Below, piece by piece: positions 15,347 through 23,148 of a stretch of 64,000 nt of DNA (position 1 is its first letter; the number at the start of each line of letters is the position of its first letter). A program made the translations under genes and the position numbers. Location of the stretch: assembly GCA_041617635.1 (NCBI GenBank), contig JBFJOO010000002.1, positions 56,705-120,704 on the forward strand, given 5' to 3'. Source of the stretch: JAABRB01 sp041617635. Lineage in GTDB: Bacteria; Pseudomonadota; Gammaproteobacteria; Burkholderiales; SG8-39. The notes under the pieces are model-generated. The model had not been told where the DNA came from. It worked only from the letters and a program-made list of their open reading frames with translations, and did not search any database.

Positions 15347-16717
15347 GTGTTGCGCTACCGGATCAGGAAGGGTCTCGATTTGCCCCTTGCGGGGGAGCCG
15401 GAGCCGGTCATTCACTCGGCGCAACCCAGCTGTGTCGCGCTGCTCGGGGCGGATTACGTGGGCCTGCGACCGCATATCAGCGTGCAGGCCGGAGAGCGGG
15501 TTGCGCGGGGACAACTGCTTTTCGAGGACGGCAAGAATCCGGGCGTGCGCTTCACCTCTCCCGGGGCCGGACAGGTGATCGGTATTCACCGCGGCGAGCG
15601 ACGCGTACTCCAATCGGTCGTCATCGCGCTCGATCCCGCCGAGCAGGAAGGCGGTGCAGCGGAACATGTGCGCTTCGCGAGCTTTCGCGGCAGGCCGCCC
15701 GGCGACCTCGATGCGTCCGAGGTGCGGGCGCTGCTCGTCGAATCGGGGCTATGGACCGCCATTCGCACGCGACCCTACAGTCGTGCTCCGGAAACCGGGA
15801 GCGTGCCCGCCGCGATCTTCGTGACCGCGATCGACACGCAGCCGCACGCACCGGCAGTCGATGTGGCGCTATCCGGGCGCGAAGAGGCTTTCGCGGTGGG
15901 GATGACCGCGATCGAAGCGCTTACCTCCGGCCCCGTGTACCTGTGCCGGGCGCCTGGATCGAAAGTGGCGTCACCAGCGGGCAGCCGCGCGACTGTGGCT
16001 GAATTCAGCGGACCGCACCCGGCCGGAGCGCCCGGAATGCACATCCACCTGCTCGATCCGGTGCATCACGACAAGACCGTGTGGCACGTCGGCTATCAAG
16101 ACGTCGCCGCAATCGGCCACCTGCTCGCGACCGGGCGGCTCGATGTGGAACGGGTCGTCTCGCTCGCCGGGCCGAGCGTCCTTCGTCCGCGGCTGCTGCG
16201 CACGCGGCTGGGCGCCGCAGTCGATGACTTGGTGAGTGGCGAGCTTCGGCACGGCGAGAACCGAGTGATCTCCGGCTCCGTGCTCGCGGGCCGCACGGCA
16301 ATGGGCGAGGCCGAGGGGTATCTCGGCCGCTTCCACCTGCAGGTATCGGTGCTCGCAGAGCAGCGCGACCGCGAAGCCCTGGGCTGGCTCAAGCCGCAGT
16401 GGAGCGTTTTCTCGGTCACTCGGGCCTTTGCGTCGTCCCTGCGTCCGCGCCGCCGGTTTGCGCTCACGACGGCCGCGCACGGGGCCGCGCGACCGATGGT
16501 GCCGATCGGCGTCTACGAGGCGATCATGCCGATGGACATCGAGCCCACGTTCCTGCTCCGTGCGCTCCTCACCGGCGACCTCGAGCAGGCGGAAAGCCTC
16601 GGCGCGCTGGAGCTCGACGAGGAGGACCTTGCACTCTGCACTTTCGTCTCGCCGGGCAAGGGTGACTACGGTCCAATGCTGCGCGACGTGCTCGACCGCC
16701 TGAGGAAGGAAGGATGA
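15347..16717 (+). CDS. nqrA: Na+-translocating NADH:quinone reductase subunit A
   Basis: A 456-residue NqrA (usual about 445). It begins YRIRKGLDLPLAGEP, the hallmark N-terminus, and contains GLRPHISVQAGERVARGQ, FTSPGAGQVIGIHRGERR, HIHLLDPVHHDKTVWHVGYQDVAAIGHLLATG and the C-terminal PIGVYEAIMPMDI. In the complex it is the soluble, quinone-associated subunit. I chose the GTG at 15347, close behind GGAGA; a TTG one codon later is also possible. It overlaps nqrB by four bases. Confidence 0.93.
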   Translation: MLRYRIRKGLDLPLAGEPEPVIHSAQPSCVALLGADYVGLRPHISVQAGERVARGQLLFEDGKNPGVRFTSPGAGQVIGIHRGERRVLQSVVIALDPAEQEGGAAEHVRFASFRGRPPGDLDASEVRALLVESGLWTAIRTRPYSRAPETGSVPAAIFVTAIDTQPHAPAVDVALSGREEAFAVGMTAIEALTSGPVYLCRAPGSKVASPAGSRATVAEFSGPHPAGAPGMHIHLLDPVHHDKTVWHVGYQDVAAIGHLLATGRLDVERVVSLAGPSVLRPRLLRTRLGAAVDDLVSGELRHGENRVISGSVLAGRTAMGEAEGYLGRFHLQVSVLAEQRDREALGWLKPQWSVFSVTRAFASSLRPRRRFALTTAAHGAARPMVPIGVYEAIMPMDIEPTFLLRALLTGDLEQAESLGALELDEEDLALCTFVSPGKGDYGPMLRDVLDRLRKEG

Positions 16718-17886
16718 CCCAGGCGCTGCGGACGCTGCAGATCGCGCGCGACGCGGCCCTATACACGCCTGGCCATGTCGCGCTCGGCGCGGTGCACGTT
16801 CGGGATGCGATCAGCCTCCGCAGGGCCATGGCGACCGTGATGCTCGCGCTCGTGCCCTGCGTGCTCTGGGCCCTGTACAACACCGGACACCAGGCGAACC
16901 TCGCGCTCGATCCGGCGAAGCTTGGCGAGCTCGACGGTTGGCGCCACGCCGTGTTGCGCGGACTCGGCGTGGGCTATTCGCCGGCGAGCATCGTGGCGAG
17001 CGTCGCGCATGGCGCACTTTATTTCCTGCCACTCTATGCGGTCGTGTTCATCGTCGGGCGCCTCTGGGAGATCGTATTCGCGATTTTCCGGCATCAGGAG
17101 CTCGACGAAGGATTCTACGTCACGGCGCTGATCTTCCCGCTCATCTTGCCGGCGACCACTCCGCTTTGGCAGGCCGCGCTCGCAATCAGCTGGGGCATCG
17201 TGATCGCCAAGCTGGTCTTCGGCGGGACCGGAATGAACATCCTCAATCCCGCGCTCGTTGCGCGGGCGTTCCTCTTTTATGCCTACCCGGCGCAGATCAT
17301 CGGCGAACGGCTATGGGTGCCGGTGCCGGCGGCGCACGCCGTGGACGGAATGAGCGGCGCCACGATGCTCGAAGAGGTGCGCAGGCTCTCCGCGCCGTTC
17401 TCCGGCGAGGAGCTTTCCTGGTGGAACGCCTTCATCGGCCTGGAACCCGGGTCTATGGGCGAGACCTCGGCGCTGATGTGCCTCATCGGGGCTGGCGTGT
17501 TGGTGTGGACGCGGGTGTACTCCTGGCGGACCATGGTCGCGGCGGCGCTCGGAACGATCGTCGCCGCGCAGCTCTTCAATCTCGTCGGTTCGGAAACCAA
17601 CCCGGCATTCGCCATTCCGTTCTGGTGGCACATGGTTCTTGGCAGCTGGGCCTTCGGCGTCATATTCATGGCCACGGACCCGGTCACTTCGGCGTTCACG
17701 ACCCGCGGCAAGTGGATCTACGGCGCCATGGTCGGCGCGCTGGCGATCGTCATCCGGGTGCTCAATCCCGCCTATCCGGAATCGATCATGCTGGTGATCC
17801 TCTTCATGAACGTCTTCGCACCGCTCATCGACTACTACGTCGTGCGAGGCAATATCCGTCGGAGGCGCGCGCGCCGTGCAGGTTAA
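16714..17886 (+). CDS. nqrB: Na+-translocating NADH:quinone reductase subunit B
   Basis: A 390-residue polytopic membrane protein. DGMSGATM near residues 210-217 holds the threonine that carries covalently bound FMN in NqrB. Other conserved parts are LPATTPLWQAALAISWGIV, VFGGTGMNILNPALVARAFL and FMATDPVTSAFT. NqrB forms much of the Na+ path and the riboflavin/FMN electron route. Start ATG overlaps the nqrA stop; the end overlaps nqrC by eleven bases. The ApbE transferase needed for FMN attachment is encoded in the same run. Confidence 0.95.
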   Translation: MTQALRTLQIARDAALYTPGHVALGAVHVRDAISLRRAMATVMLALVPCVLWALYNTGHQANLALDPAKLGELDGWRHAVLRGLGVGYSPASIVASVAHGALYFLPLYAVVFIVGRLWEIVFAIFRHQELDEGFYVTALIFPLILPATTPLWQAALAISWGIVIAKLVFGGTGMNILNPALVARAFLFYAYPAQIIGERLWVPVPAAHAVDGMSGATMLEEVRRLSAPFSGEELSWWNAFIGLEPGSMGETSALMCLIGAGVLVWTRVYSWRTMVAAALGTIVAAQLFNLVGSETNPAFAIPFWWHMVLGSWAFGVIFMATDPVTSAFTTRGKWIYGAMVGALAIVIRVLNPAYPESIMLVILFMNVFAPLIDYYVVRGNIRRRRARRAG

Positions 17887-18664
17887 CTCGGCGTGGTACT
17901 CGATCCTCTTCGCCACTGCGGTGTGCGTAGTGTGTTCGCTGCTGGTCGCCGCCTCGACGATCCTGCTCAAGGACCGTCAGCGGGCGAACCAACTACTCTT
18001 CGTCCAGAAGAACGTGCTGCTCGAGGTGACCGGGCTGGTGAAGCCCGACGAGGCGTCCGCCGAGGATCTCGGTAACGTGTTCGAGCGGCGCATCCGCGCC
18101 CGCCTGGTGGATCTCCAGACCGGAGAGTACGTCCGCCACCCGGACATCGACCCGGTCAGCTACGACCAGCGCGGGGCACGCAACGATCCCGAGCGAAGTC
18201 GACCCGCGCCGGAGAACGACGCGCAGGTGAAGCGCCTTCCGAATCTGGCTGCGGTGTACCTCGTCATGGATGGCGACGAGGCCGCGCAGGTCGTGATCCC
18301 GATCGAGGGGAACGGCCTCTACGGCACCCTCTATGGCTTCCTGGCGCTCGACCGGGACACGACGACGATCCGGGGGCTCGCTTTCTATGAGAACAAGGAG
18401 ACGCCCGGGCTTGGCGGTGAGGTGAGCAATCCGCGGTGGAAGGCCCTCTGGCCCGGACGCAAGGCCTTCGACGAAAAGTGGATCCCGCGGATCCAGGTGA
18501 CCAAGGGGCCGGCCGGCCCACCCGACAAGGATCCCTTTCGCGTGGACGGACTTTCCGGCGCCACGGTCACCAGCGACGGCGTGACCAACATGCTCGCGTT
18601 CTGGCTCGGCGGAGACGGGTTCGGGCCCTATCTAACCAAGGCGCGGCTGCGGGGGGAGCTCTGA
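17876..18664 (+). CDS. nqrC: Na+-translocating NADH:quinone reductase subunit C
   Basis: A 262-residue protein with one N-terminal transmembrane helix (about 7-29) and a periplasmic FMN-binding domain. VDGLSGATVTSDGVTNM contains the SGAT threonine that takes the second covalent FMN. GNGLYGTLYGFLAL and ENKETPGLGGEV are family motifs. The GTG start lies inside the end of nqrB and the next gene starts two bases after its stop. Confidence 0.95.
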   Translation: MQVNSAWYSILFATAVCVVCSLLVAASTILLKDRQRANQLLFVQKNVLLEVTGLVKPDEASAEDLGNVFERRIRARLVDLQTGEYVRHPDIDPVSYDQRGARNDPERSRPAPENDAQVKRLPNLAAVYLVMDGDEAAQVVIPIEGNGLYGTLYGFLALDRDTTTIRGLAFYENKETPGLGGEVSNPRWKALWPGRKAFDEKWIPRIQVTKGPAGPPDKDPFRVDGLSGATVTSDGVTNMLAFWLGGDGFGPYLTKARLRGEL

Positions 18665-18666
18665 CG

Positions 18667-19302
18667 ATGCTGCACTGGACAAGAGCTCGCACCGGGGCCG
18701 CTTTGCTCGACCCGATCTTTCGCAACAATCCGATCGCGCTGCAGATGCTTGGCATCTGCTCGGCGCTCGCGGTGACGACGAAGATGGACAAAGCGCTGGT
18801 GATGGCCATCTCGCTGACCTTCGTCGCCGGGGTATCCAGCCTGCTCGTGAGCCTGATCCGCACGATAACCCCGACCAACATCCGCATCATCGTCCAGCTC
18901 ACGATCGTTTCCTCGCTAGTGATCGTCGTCGATCAGGTGCTGAAGGCCTACGTGTACGAGATCAGCCTTCAGCTGTCCGTCTACGTCGGGCTGATCATCA
19001 CCAACTGCATCGTGCTCGGCCGTACCGAGGGGTTCGCTATGCAGAACCCACCCTTAATCAGCCTCATAGATGGCGTCGGCAACGGCCTGGGCTACGGGAT
19101 GATCCTGCTCGCCGTGGGCTTCGTCCGCGAGCTGCTGGGTACCGGAAGGGTGTTCGGTCAAGTCGTGCTGAAGACGGTGAACGAGGGTGGCTGGTACACG
19201 CCGAACAGCATGTTCCTGCTTGCGCCGGCGGCGTTCTTCATAATCGCCGCGTTCATCTGGGCGCTGCGCACGTGGAAACCCGAGCAGCAGGAGAAGGAAT
19301 GA
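18667..19302 (+). CDS. nqrD: Na+-translocating NADH:quinone reductase subunit D
   Basis: A 211-residue six-helix membrane protein of the NqrD/RnfE family. LDPIFRNNPIALQMLGICSALAV opens the family pattern (the GIC cysteine near residue 30) and GLIITNCIVLGRTEGFAM carries the second conserved cysteine. These two cysteines, with their partners in NqrE, hold the intramembrane iron centre. The start is two bases after nqrC. Confidence 0.95.
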   Translation: MLHWTRARTGAALLDPIFRNNPIALQMLGICSALAVTTKMDKALVMAISLTFVAGVSSLLVSLIRTITPTNIRIIVQLTIVSSLVIVVDQVLKAYVYEISLQLSVYVGLIITNCIVLGRTEGFAMQNPPLISLIDGVGNGLGYGMILLAVGFVRELLGTGRVFGQVVLKTVNEGGWYTPNSMFLLAPAAFFIIAAFIWALRTWKPEQQEKE

Positions 19303-19309
19303 AGGGGCG

Positions 19310-19924
19310 ATGGAGCACTATCTGAACATCGCCGTCCGGGCCATATTCGTCGAGAACATGGCGCTCGCATTCTTCCTCGGCATGTGCTCGTTCCTCGCCG
19401 TCTCGCGCCGGGTCGAGACGGCGCTGGGACTCGGCATCGCGGTGGTGTTCGTGCAGACGCTCACGCTGCCCCTCAACAACCTCATCCTCACGCATATGCT
19501 CGCCGCGGGCGCGCTCGCGTGGGTGCACCCGGGTCTTGCCGAGATCGACTTCACCTTCCTCATTTTCATCGTGTTCATCAGCACCATCGCAGCGGCGGTG
19601 CAGATCGTCGAGATGGTCGTCGACCGGTACTTCCCGGCGCTTTACACGTCACTCGGAGTGTTCCTCCCGCTGATCGCAGTGAACTGCGCGATCCTCGGCG
19701 GATCGTTGTTCATGGCCGACCGCAGTTACGATTTCGCAGAGAGCGTGGTTTTCGCGGTGGGCACCGGAGCGGGCTTCGCGCTCGCCATCGTTGGCCTCGC
19801 CGCCATCCGGGAAAAGATGCGTTACAGCAACGTCCCGCGCGGACTGCGAGGCCTTGGGATCGCCTTCGTGGCGACCGGACTGATGTCGATCGGGTTCATG
19901 ATGTTCAGAGGAATCAAGCTGTAG
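19310..19924 (+). CDS. nqrE: Na+-translocating NADH:quinone reductase subunit E
   Basis: A 204-residue six-helix membrane protein of the NqrE/RnfA family, structurally an inverted partner of NqrD. Conserved segments: FVENMALAFFLGMCSFLAVS with its cysteine near residue 26, LPLNNLI, and PLIAVNCAILGGSLFM with the second cysteine. It completes the iron site and the Na+ channel. Seven bases separate it from each neighbour. Confidence 0.95.
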   Translation: MEHYLNIAVRAIFVENMALAFFLGMCSFLAVSRRVETALGLGIAVVFVQTLTLPLNNLILTHMLAAGALAWVHPGLAEIDFTFLIFIVFISTIAAAVQIVEMVVDRYFPALYTSLGVFLPLIAVNCAILGGSLFMADRSYDFAESVVFAVGTGAGFALAIVGLAAIREKMRYSNVPRGLRGLGIAFVATGLMSIGFMMFRGIKL

Positions 19925-19931
19925 TCCGACC

Positions 19932-21158
19932 ATGACCGAGATTCTCTCCAGCGTCATCATCTTCACCAGTGTCGTCGTGTTGATCGTCATGCTGCTCATG
20001 ATCGCCAAGCGGCGGCTGGTGCCGGCCGGCGAGGTGCGCTTGCTGATCAACAAGGACGCAGCCAACGCGATCAAGGCGGCGGTGGGCGGGAGCCTGCTTT
20101 CGGCGCTTGCGGCGCGGAACATCCTGATTCCGTCGGGCTGCGGGGGAAAGGGCACCTGTGGCCTGTGCAAGGTGACGATCACGGGTGCAGATGAACCGCT
20201 GCCCGTAGAGCGGAGCCTTCTGACGCGCGGGGAAGTGCGCGAAGGCCGTCGCCTTGCCTGCCAGGTCAAGGTGAAAACGGACCTGGAAGTGGAGGTTCCG
20301 CTGGAGGTGTTCGCGTCGCGCCGCTGGACGACGAAGGTCATCTCCAACCACAACGTGGGAACGTTCATCAAGGAGCTCAGGCTCGAGCTGCCCCCGGGCG
20401 AGGAGGTGCCGTTTCGCGCCGGAGGTTACGTGCAGATCGAGTGCCCGCCGCACAGGCTCGACTTCAAGGACTTCGACGTCGACGCACGCTTCCGCGATGC
20501 CTGGGACCGCGGTGACCTTTGGCGCTTTCGCTCAATCGTCAATGAGTCGACCCAGCGGGCCTACTCGATGGCGAACTATCCCGAGGAGAAGGGCGTATTG
20601 ATATTCACGGTACGAATCTGCTTCGCCCCTGGCATGCGCGACGACATTCCGCCCGGAGTGCTCTCCTCGTGGATTTTCGGGCTGCGTCCCGGCGACGCCG
20701 TGACGGTCTCGGGGCCGTTCGGCGATTTCTACGCCCGCGACACGGACAAGGAGATGTGCTTCATCGGCGGGGGCGCCGGGATGGCTCCGATGCGCTCGCA
20801 CATCTTCGACCAGTTCAAGCGGCTGCGTACGAAGCGCAAAGTCACCTATTGGTACGGCGCACGTAGCCTGCGCGAGGCCTTCTATATCGAGGATTTCGAC
20901 GCGATTGCGCGCGAGAATCCCAACTTCACGTGGCACCTCGCGCTCTCCGAGCCACAGCCGGAGGACAACTGGACTGGCTATTCCGGCTTCATCCACAAGG
21001 TTCTGCACGACAACTATCTCGCCAGCCACTCGGCGCCCGAGGACATCGAGTACTACATGTGCGGACCGGAGAACATGTCGATCGCCGTCATCGACATGCT
21101 CACATCGCTCGGGGTCGAGCCGGAGGACATCATGTACGACAACTTTGCGGGGAACTGA
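19932..21158 (+). CDS. nqrF: Na+-translocating NADH:quinone reductase subunit F (NADH-oxidising)
   Basis: A 408-residue protein with one N-terminal membrane helix (about 5-25), a plant-type [2Fe-2S] ferredoxin domain (C-GGKGT-C-GL-C with a distal C in RRLACQ) and a C-terminal ferredoxin-NADP-reductase-like domain. RAYSMANYP binds FAD, while FIGGGAGMAPMRSHIFDQ and YMCGPENM belong to the NADH site. It takes hydride from NADH and starts the electron path through the complex. Confidence 0.96.
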   Translation: MTEILSSVIIFTSVVVLIVMLLMIAKRRLVPAGEVRLLINKDAANAIKAAVGGSLLSALAARNILIPSGCGGKGTCGLCKVTITGADEPLPVERSLLTRGEVREGRRLACQVKVKTDLEVEVPLEVFASRRWTTKVISNHNVGTFIKELRLELPPGEEVPFRAGGYVQIECPPHRLDFKDFDVDARFRDAWDRGDLWRFRSIVNESTQRAYSMANYPEEKGVLIFTVRICFAPGMRDDIPPGVLSSWIFGLRPGDAVTVSGPFGDFYARDTDKEMCFIGGGAGMAPMRSHIFDQFKRLRTKRKVTYWYGARSLREAFYIEDFDAIARENPNFTWHLALSEPQPEDNWTGYSGFIHKVLHDNYLASHSAPEDIEYYMCGPENMSIAVIDMLTSLGVEPEDIMYDNFAGN

Positions 21159-21161
21159 CTC

Positions 21162-22220
21162 ATGGTGGATTTCAATCGAAGACGCGCCGCGCAGGCCATC
21201 GGGGCGCTCGTCGCGGCGCCGATCGTCACCGGCTGTGGCGAGCGCGCCGCGCCCGCGCTGCTCGCGTTCTCCGGCCCGACGATGGCCGGCCGATACTCGG
21301 TGAAGGTCGCGCGCGCGGGAAAGATGTCCGATGCCGCGGCGCGGGCCCTGGGGCGGGGGCTCTTCCAGGCGGTCGATGCGGTGGACCGCGGCATGTCGAC
21401 CTATCGGCCCGAATCGGAACTCATGCGGCTCAATGCGCATCGGGCCGAGGCGCCCCTCGCGGTGTCACCAGCCCTGGCCGAGGTGCTCGGCAAGGCGCAT
21501 GCGGTCAGCCGCGCCTCGGACGGGGCGTTCGACGTCACGATCGGAGCGATCGTGAACGCCTGGGGATTCGGGCCCCGCGGGCGTGGCCGATTGCCCAGGC
21601 CGGACGAGATCGCTGCGCTTCGGGAGCGGGTGAGCTGGGCCGCATTGATGGTCGACCCGCGCGCGGGAACGGTCACCAAGACGCGACCCGAAGCGTTCGC
21701 CGATCTCTCGGGCGTCGCACAAGGCTACGGCGCAGACCGGATCGCCGCCGAACTGGAAGCACGCGGGCTCGGCGACTATCTGGTCGAGGTGAGTGGAGAG
21801 GTGCGCGCGCGCGGCGTGAACGCCGAGGGCGCGCCATGGCGGATCGGGATCGAGCGGCCGGAAGGCGGTGCGCGGACCGTGCAGTTCGTCGTGCCGCTTT
21901 CGAACCGGTCGCTTGCGACCTCGGGCGACTACCGCAATTTCTTCGAACAGGACGGCCGACGCTACTCCCACGAGATCGATCCGGCCACCGGCGCGCCGGT
22001 GGCGCATCGACTCGGGTCGGTGAGTGTCGTGCACTCCGACTGCGCGACGGCCGATGCCTGGGCAACGGCGCTCTTCGTGCTCGGACCGCAGCGCGGAGTC
22101 CGGCTTGCGGAGGCGCAGGATCTTGCGGCGTACTTCATCGTCCGCGGGCCCGACGGACACTTCGCCGAGATCCAAACCGGCGCATTCGCGGCTCTCGGCG
22201 GGCGCGCGGTGCAGGTGTAG
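21162..22220 (+). CDS. apbE: FAD:protein FMN transferase (flavin-attaching enzyme)
   Basis: A 352-residue ApbE. The N-terminus has an RRR stretch, a hydrophobic segment and a VTGC lipobox, so it is probably a lipoprotein acting in the periplasm. Motifs: MAGRYSVKV, MSTYRPESELMRLN, the FAD/Mg2+ motif DLSGVAQGYGADRIA, the SGEVRARG loop and SGDYRNFFE with HEIDPATGAPV. ApbE transfers FMN from FAD onto the SGAT threonines of NqrB and NqrC, which explains its location between nqrF and nqrM. Confidence 0.94.
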   Translation: MVDFNRRRAAQAIGALVAAPIVTGCGERAAPALLAFSGPTMAGRYSVKVARAGKMSDAAARALGRGLFQAVDAVDRGMSTYRPESELMRLNAHRAEAPLAVSPALAEVLGKAHAVSRASDGAFDVTIGAIVNAWGFGPRGRGRLPRPDEIAALRERVSWAALMVDPRAGTVTKTRPEAFADLSGVAQGYGADRIAAELEARGLGDYLVEVSGEVRARGVNAEGAPWRIGIERPEGGARTVQFVVPLSNRSLATSGDYRNFFEQDGRRYSHEIDPATGAPVAHRLGSVSVVHSDCATADAWATALFVLGPQRGVRLAEAQDLAAYFIVRGPDGHFAEIQTGAFAALGGRAVQV

Positions 22221-22224
22221 GCGC

Positions 22225-22434
22225 ATGGACCTCGGCACCATGATTGCAGTATTCGGAGTGGTCGGGCTCGCGTTCGGCCTTGCGATCCTCGGTCTCGCCG
22301 TGGGGCTGATCGGATCGGGGCGCTGCCTGAGAGGTTCGTGCGGCGGCCCAGACGTTCGGACCGCCGACGGTCTTTCGTTGCGCTGCATGATTTGTCCGCG
22401 ACGTCGCGAGCGTCGGTCGGAGGATGCCACATGA
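22225..22434 (+). CDS. nqrM: Na+-NQR maturation protein NqrM (DUF539)
   Basis: A 69-residue protein with one membrane helix (about 8-30) and four cysteines in the NqrM arrangement: C34, C39 (GRCLRGSC) and C54, C57 (RCMIC). NqrM delivers iron to the NqrD/NqrE site in known systems. It starts four bases after apbE and its stop overlaps the next gene (ATGA), tying NQR assembly to the fumarate reductase genes. Confidence 0.9.
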   Translation: MDLGTMIAVFGVVGLAFGLAILGLAVGLIGSGRCLRGSCGGPDVRTADGLSLRCMICPRRRERRSEDAT

Positions 22435-23144
22435 GCGGATCCGGCAACGTCGTCGGAAGCGCGGTGTCCGCGCATGTCCCGAGGAAAAGCGCCTGGCCGG
22501 CGCGTCTCGACCTGCTCCAGAGCCTCAGCGGACTGCTCCTAGCAGGGTTTCTTGCGGTCCACCTGCTCCTCGACTCGGCAATCCTGATCGGCCCCGGCGC
22601 GGCGGACTTCGTCGCGCGCTTCTTCGAGGGCCAGTTCTTTTTCGGCTCTCCTTACCCCTGGATCGTTTCAGCCGCGGCCGTGGCGCTCCTCGCGCTGGTT
22701 GTGATTCATGCTGCACTGGCGATGCGCAAGCTTCCGCATGCCTACCGGGACTACGCGGAGGTGCGGGGGCACGTTCGCGCGTTCAACCACACCGACACGC
22801 GGCTGTGGTGGTGGCAAGCGCTGACAGGTTTCGCGCTGTTTTTCCTGGTCGCCGCCCATCTGATAACCGTGATCACGCAGCCGGAGGCAATCGGCGCGGA
22901 GCCCTCGACCTTCCGGATCGTTCAACAGGGCGCGTGGGCACTCTACCTGGTGCTGCTGCCGATCGTTCTCGTGCATGCTGCGGTCGGCGTCTACCGGTTG
23001 TCGGTCAAGTGGGGTGTCCCGCCGCTTGCGAATGCCGCGGCCGCCAAGCGGCGACGCATGGCGATGTGGATTGTCACGGCGATGTACCTCGCGCTCGGGC
23101 TTGCATCGCTCGGCACATACGTTCAGCGCGGGCTTGCCGGGTGA
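22431..23144 (+). CDS. frdC: Fumarate reductase/succinate dehydrogenase cytochrome b subunit
   Basis: A 237-residue membrane protein with five predicted helices and histidines in the right places for two b hemes (LAVHLLLDS, VVIHAAL, NHTDTRLWWWQ, VAAHLI, VLVHAAVG). This is the Wolinella-type diheme FrdC rather than the E. coli FrdC/FrdD pair, and it agrees with the gene order C-A-B. It should link menaquinol to the soluble FrdAB. It could work in either direction; the malic enzyme/NQR context and a menA gene favour fumarate reduction. The start overlaps nqrM. Confidence 0.85.
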   Translation: MSGSGNVVGSAVSAHVPRKSAWPARLDLLQSLSGLLLAGFLAVHLLLDSAILIGPGAADFVARFFEGQFFFGSPYPWIVSAAAVALLALVVIHAALAMRKLPHAYRDYAEVRGHVRAFNHTDTRLWWWQALTGFALFFLVAAHLITVITQPEAIGAEPSTFRIVQQGAWALYLVLLPIVLVHAAVGVYRLSVKWGVPPLANAAAAKRRRMAMWIVTAMYLALGLASLGTYVQRGLAG

Positions 23145-23148
23145 CGCG

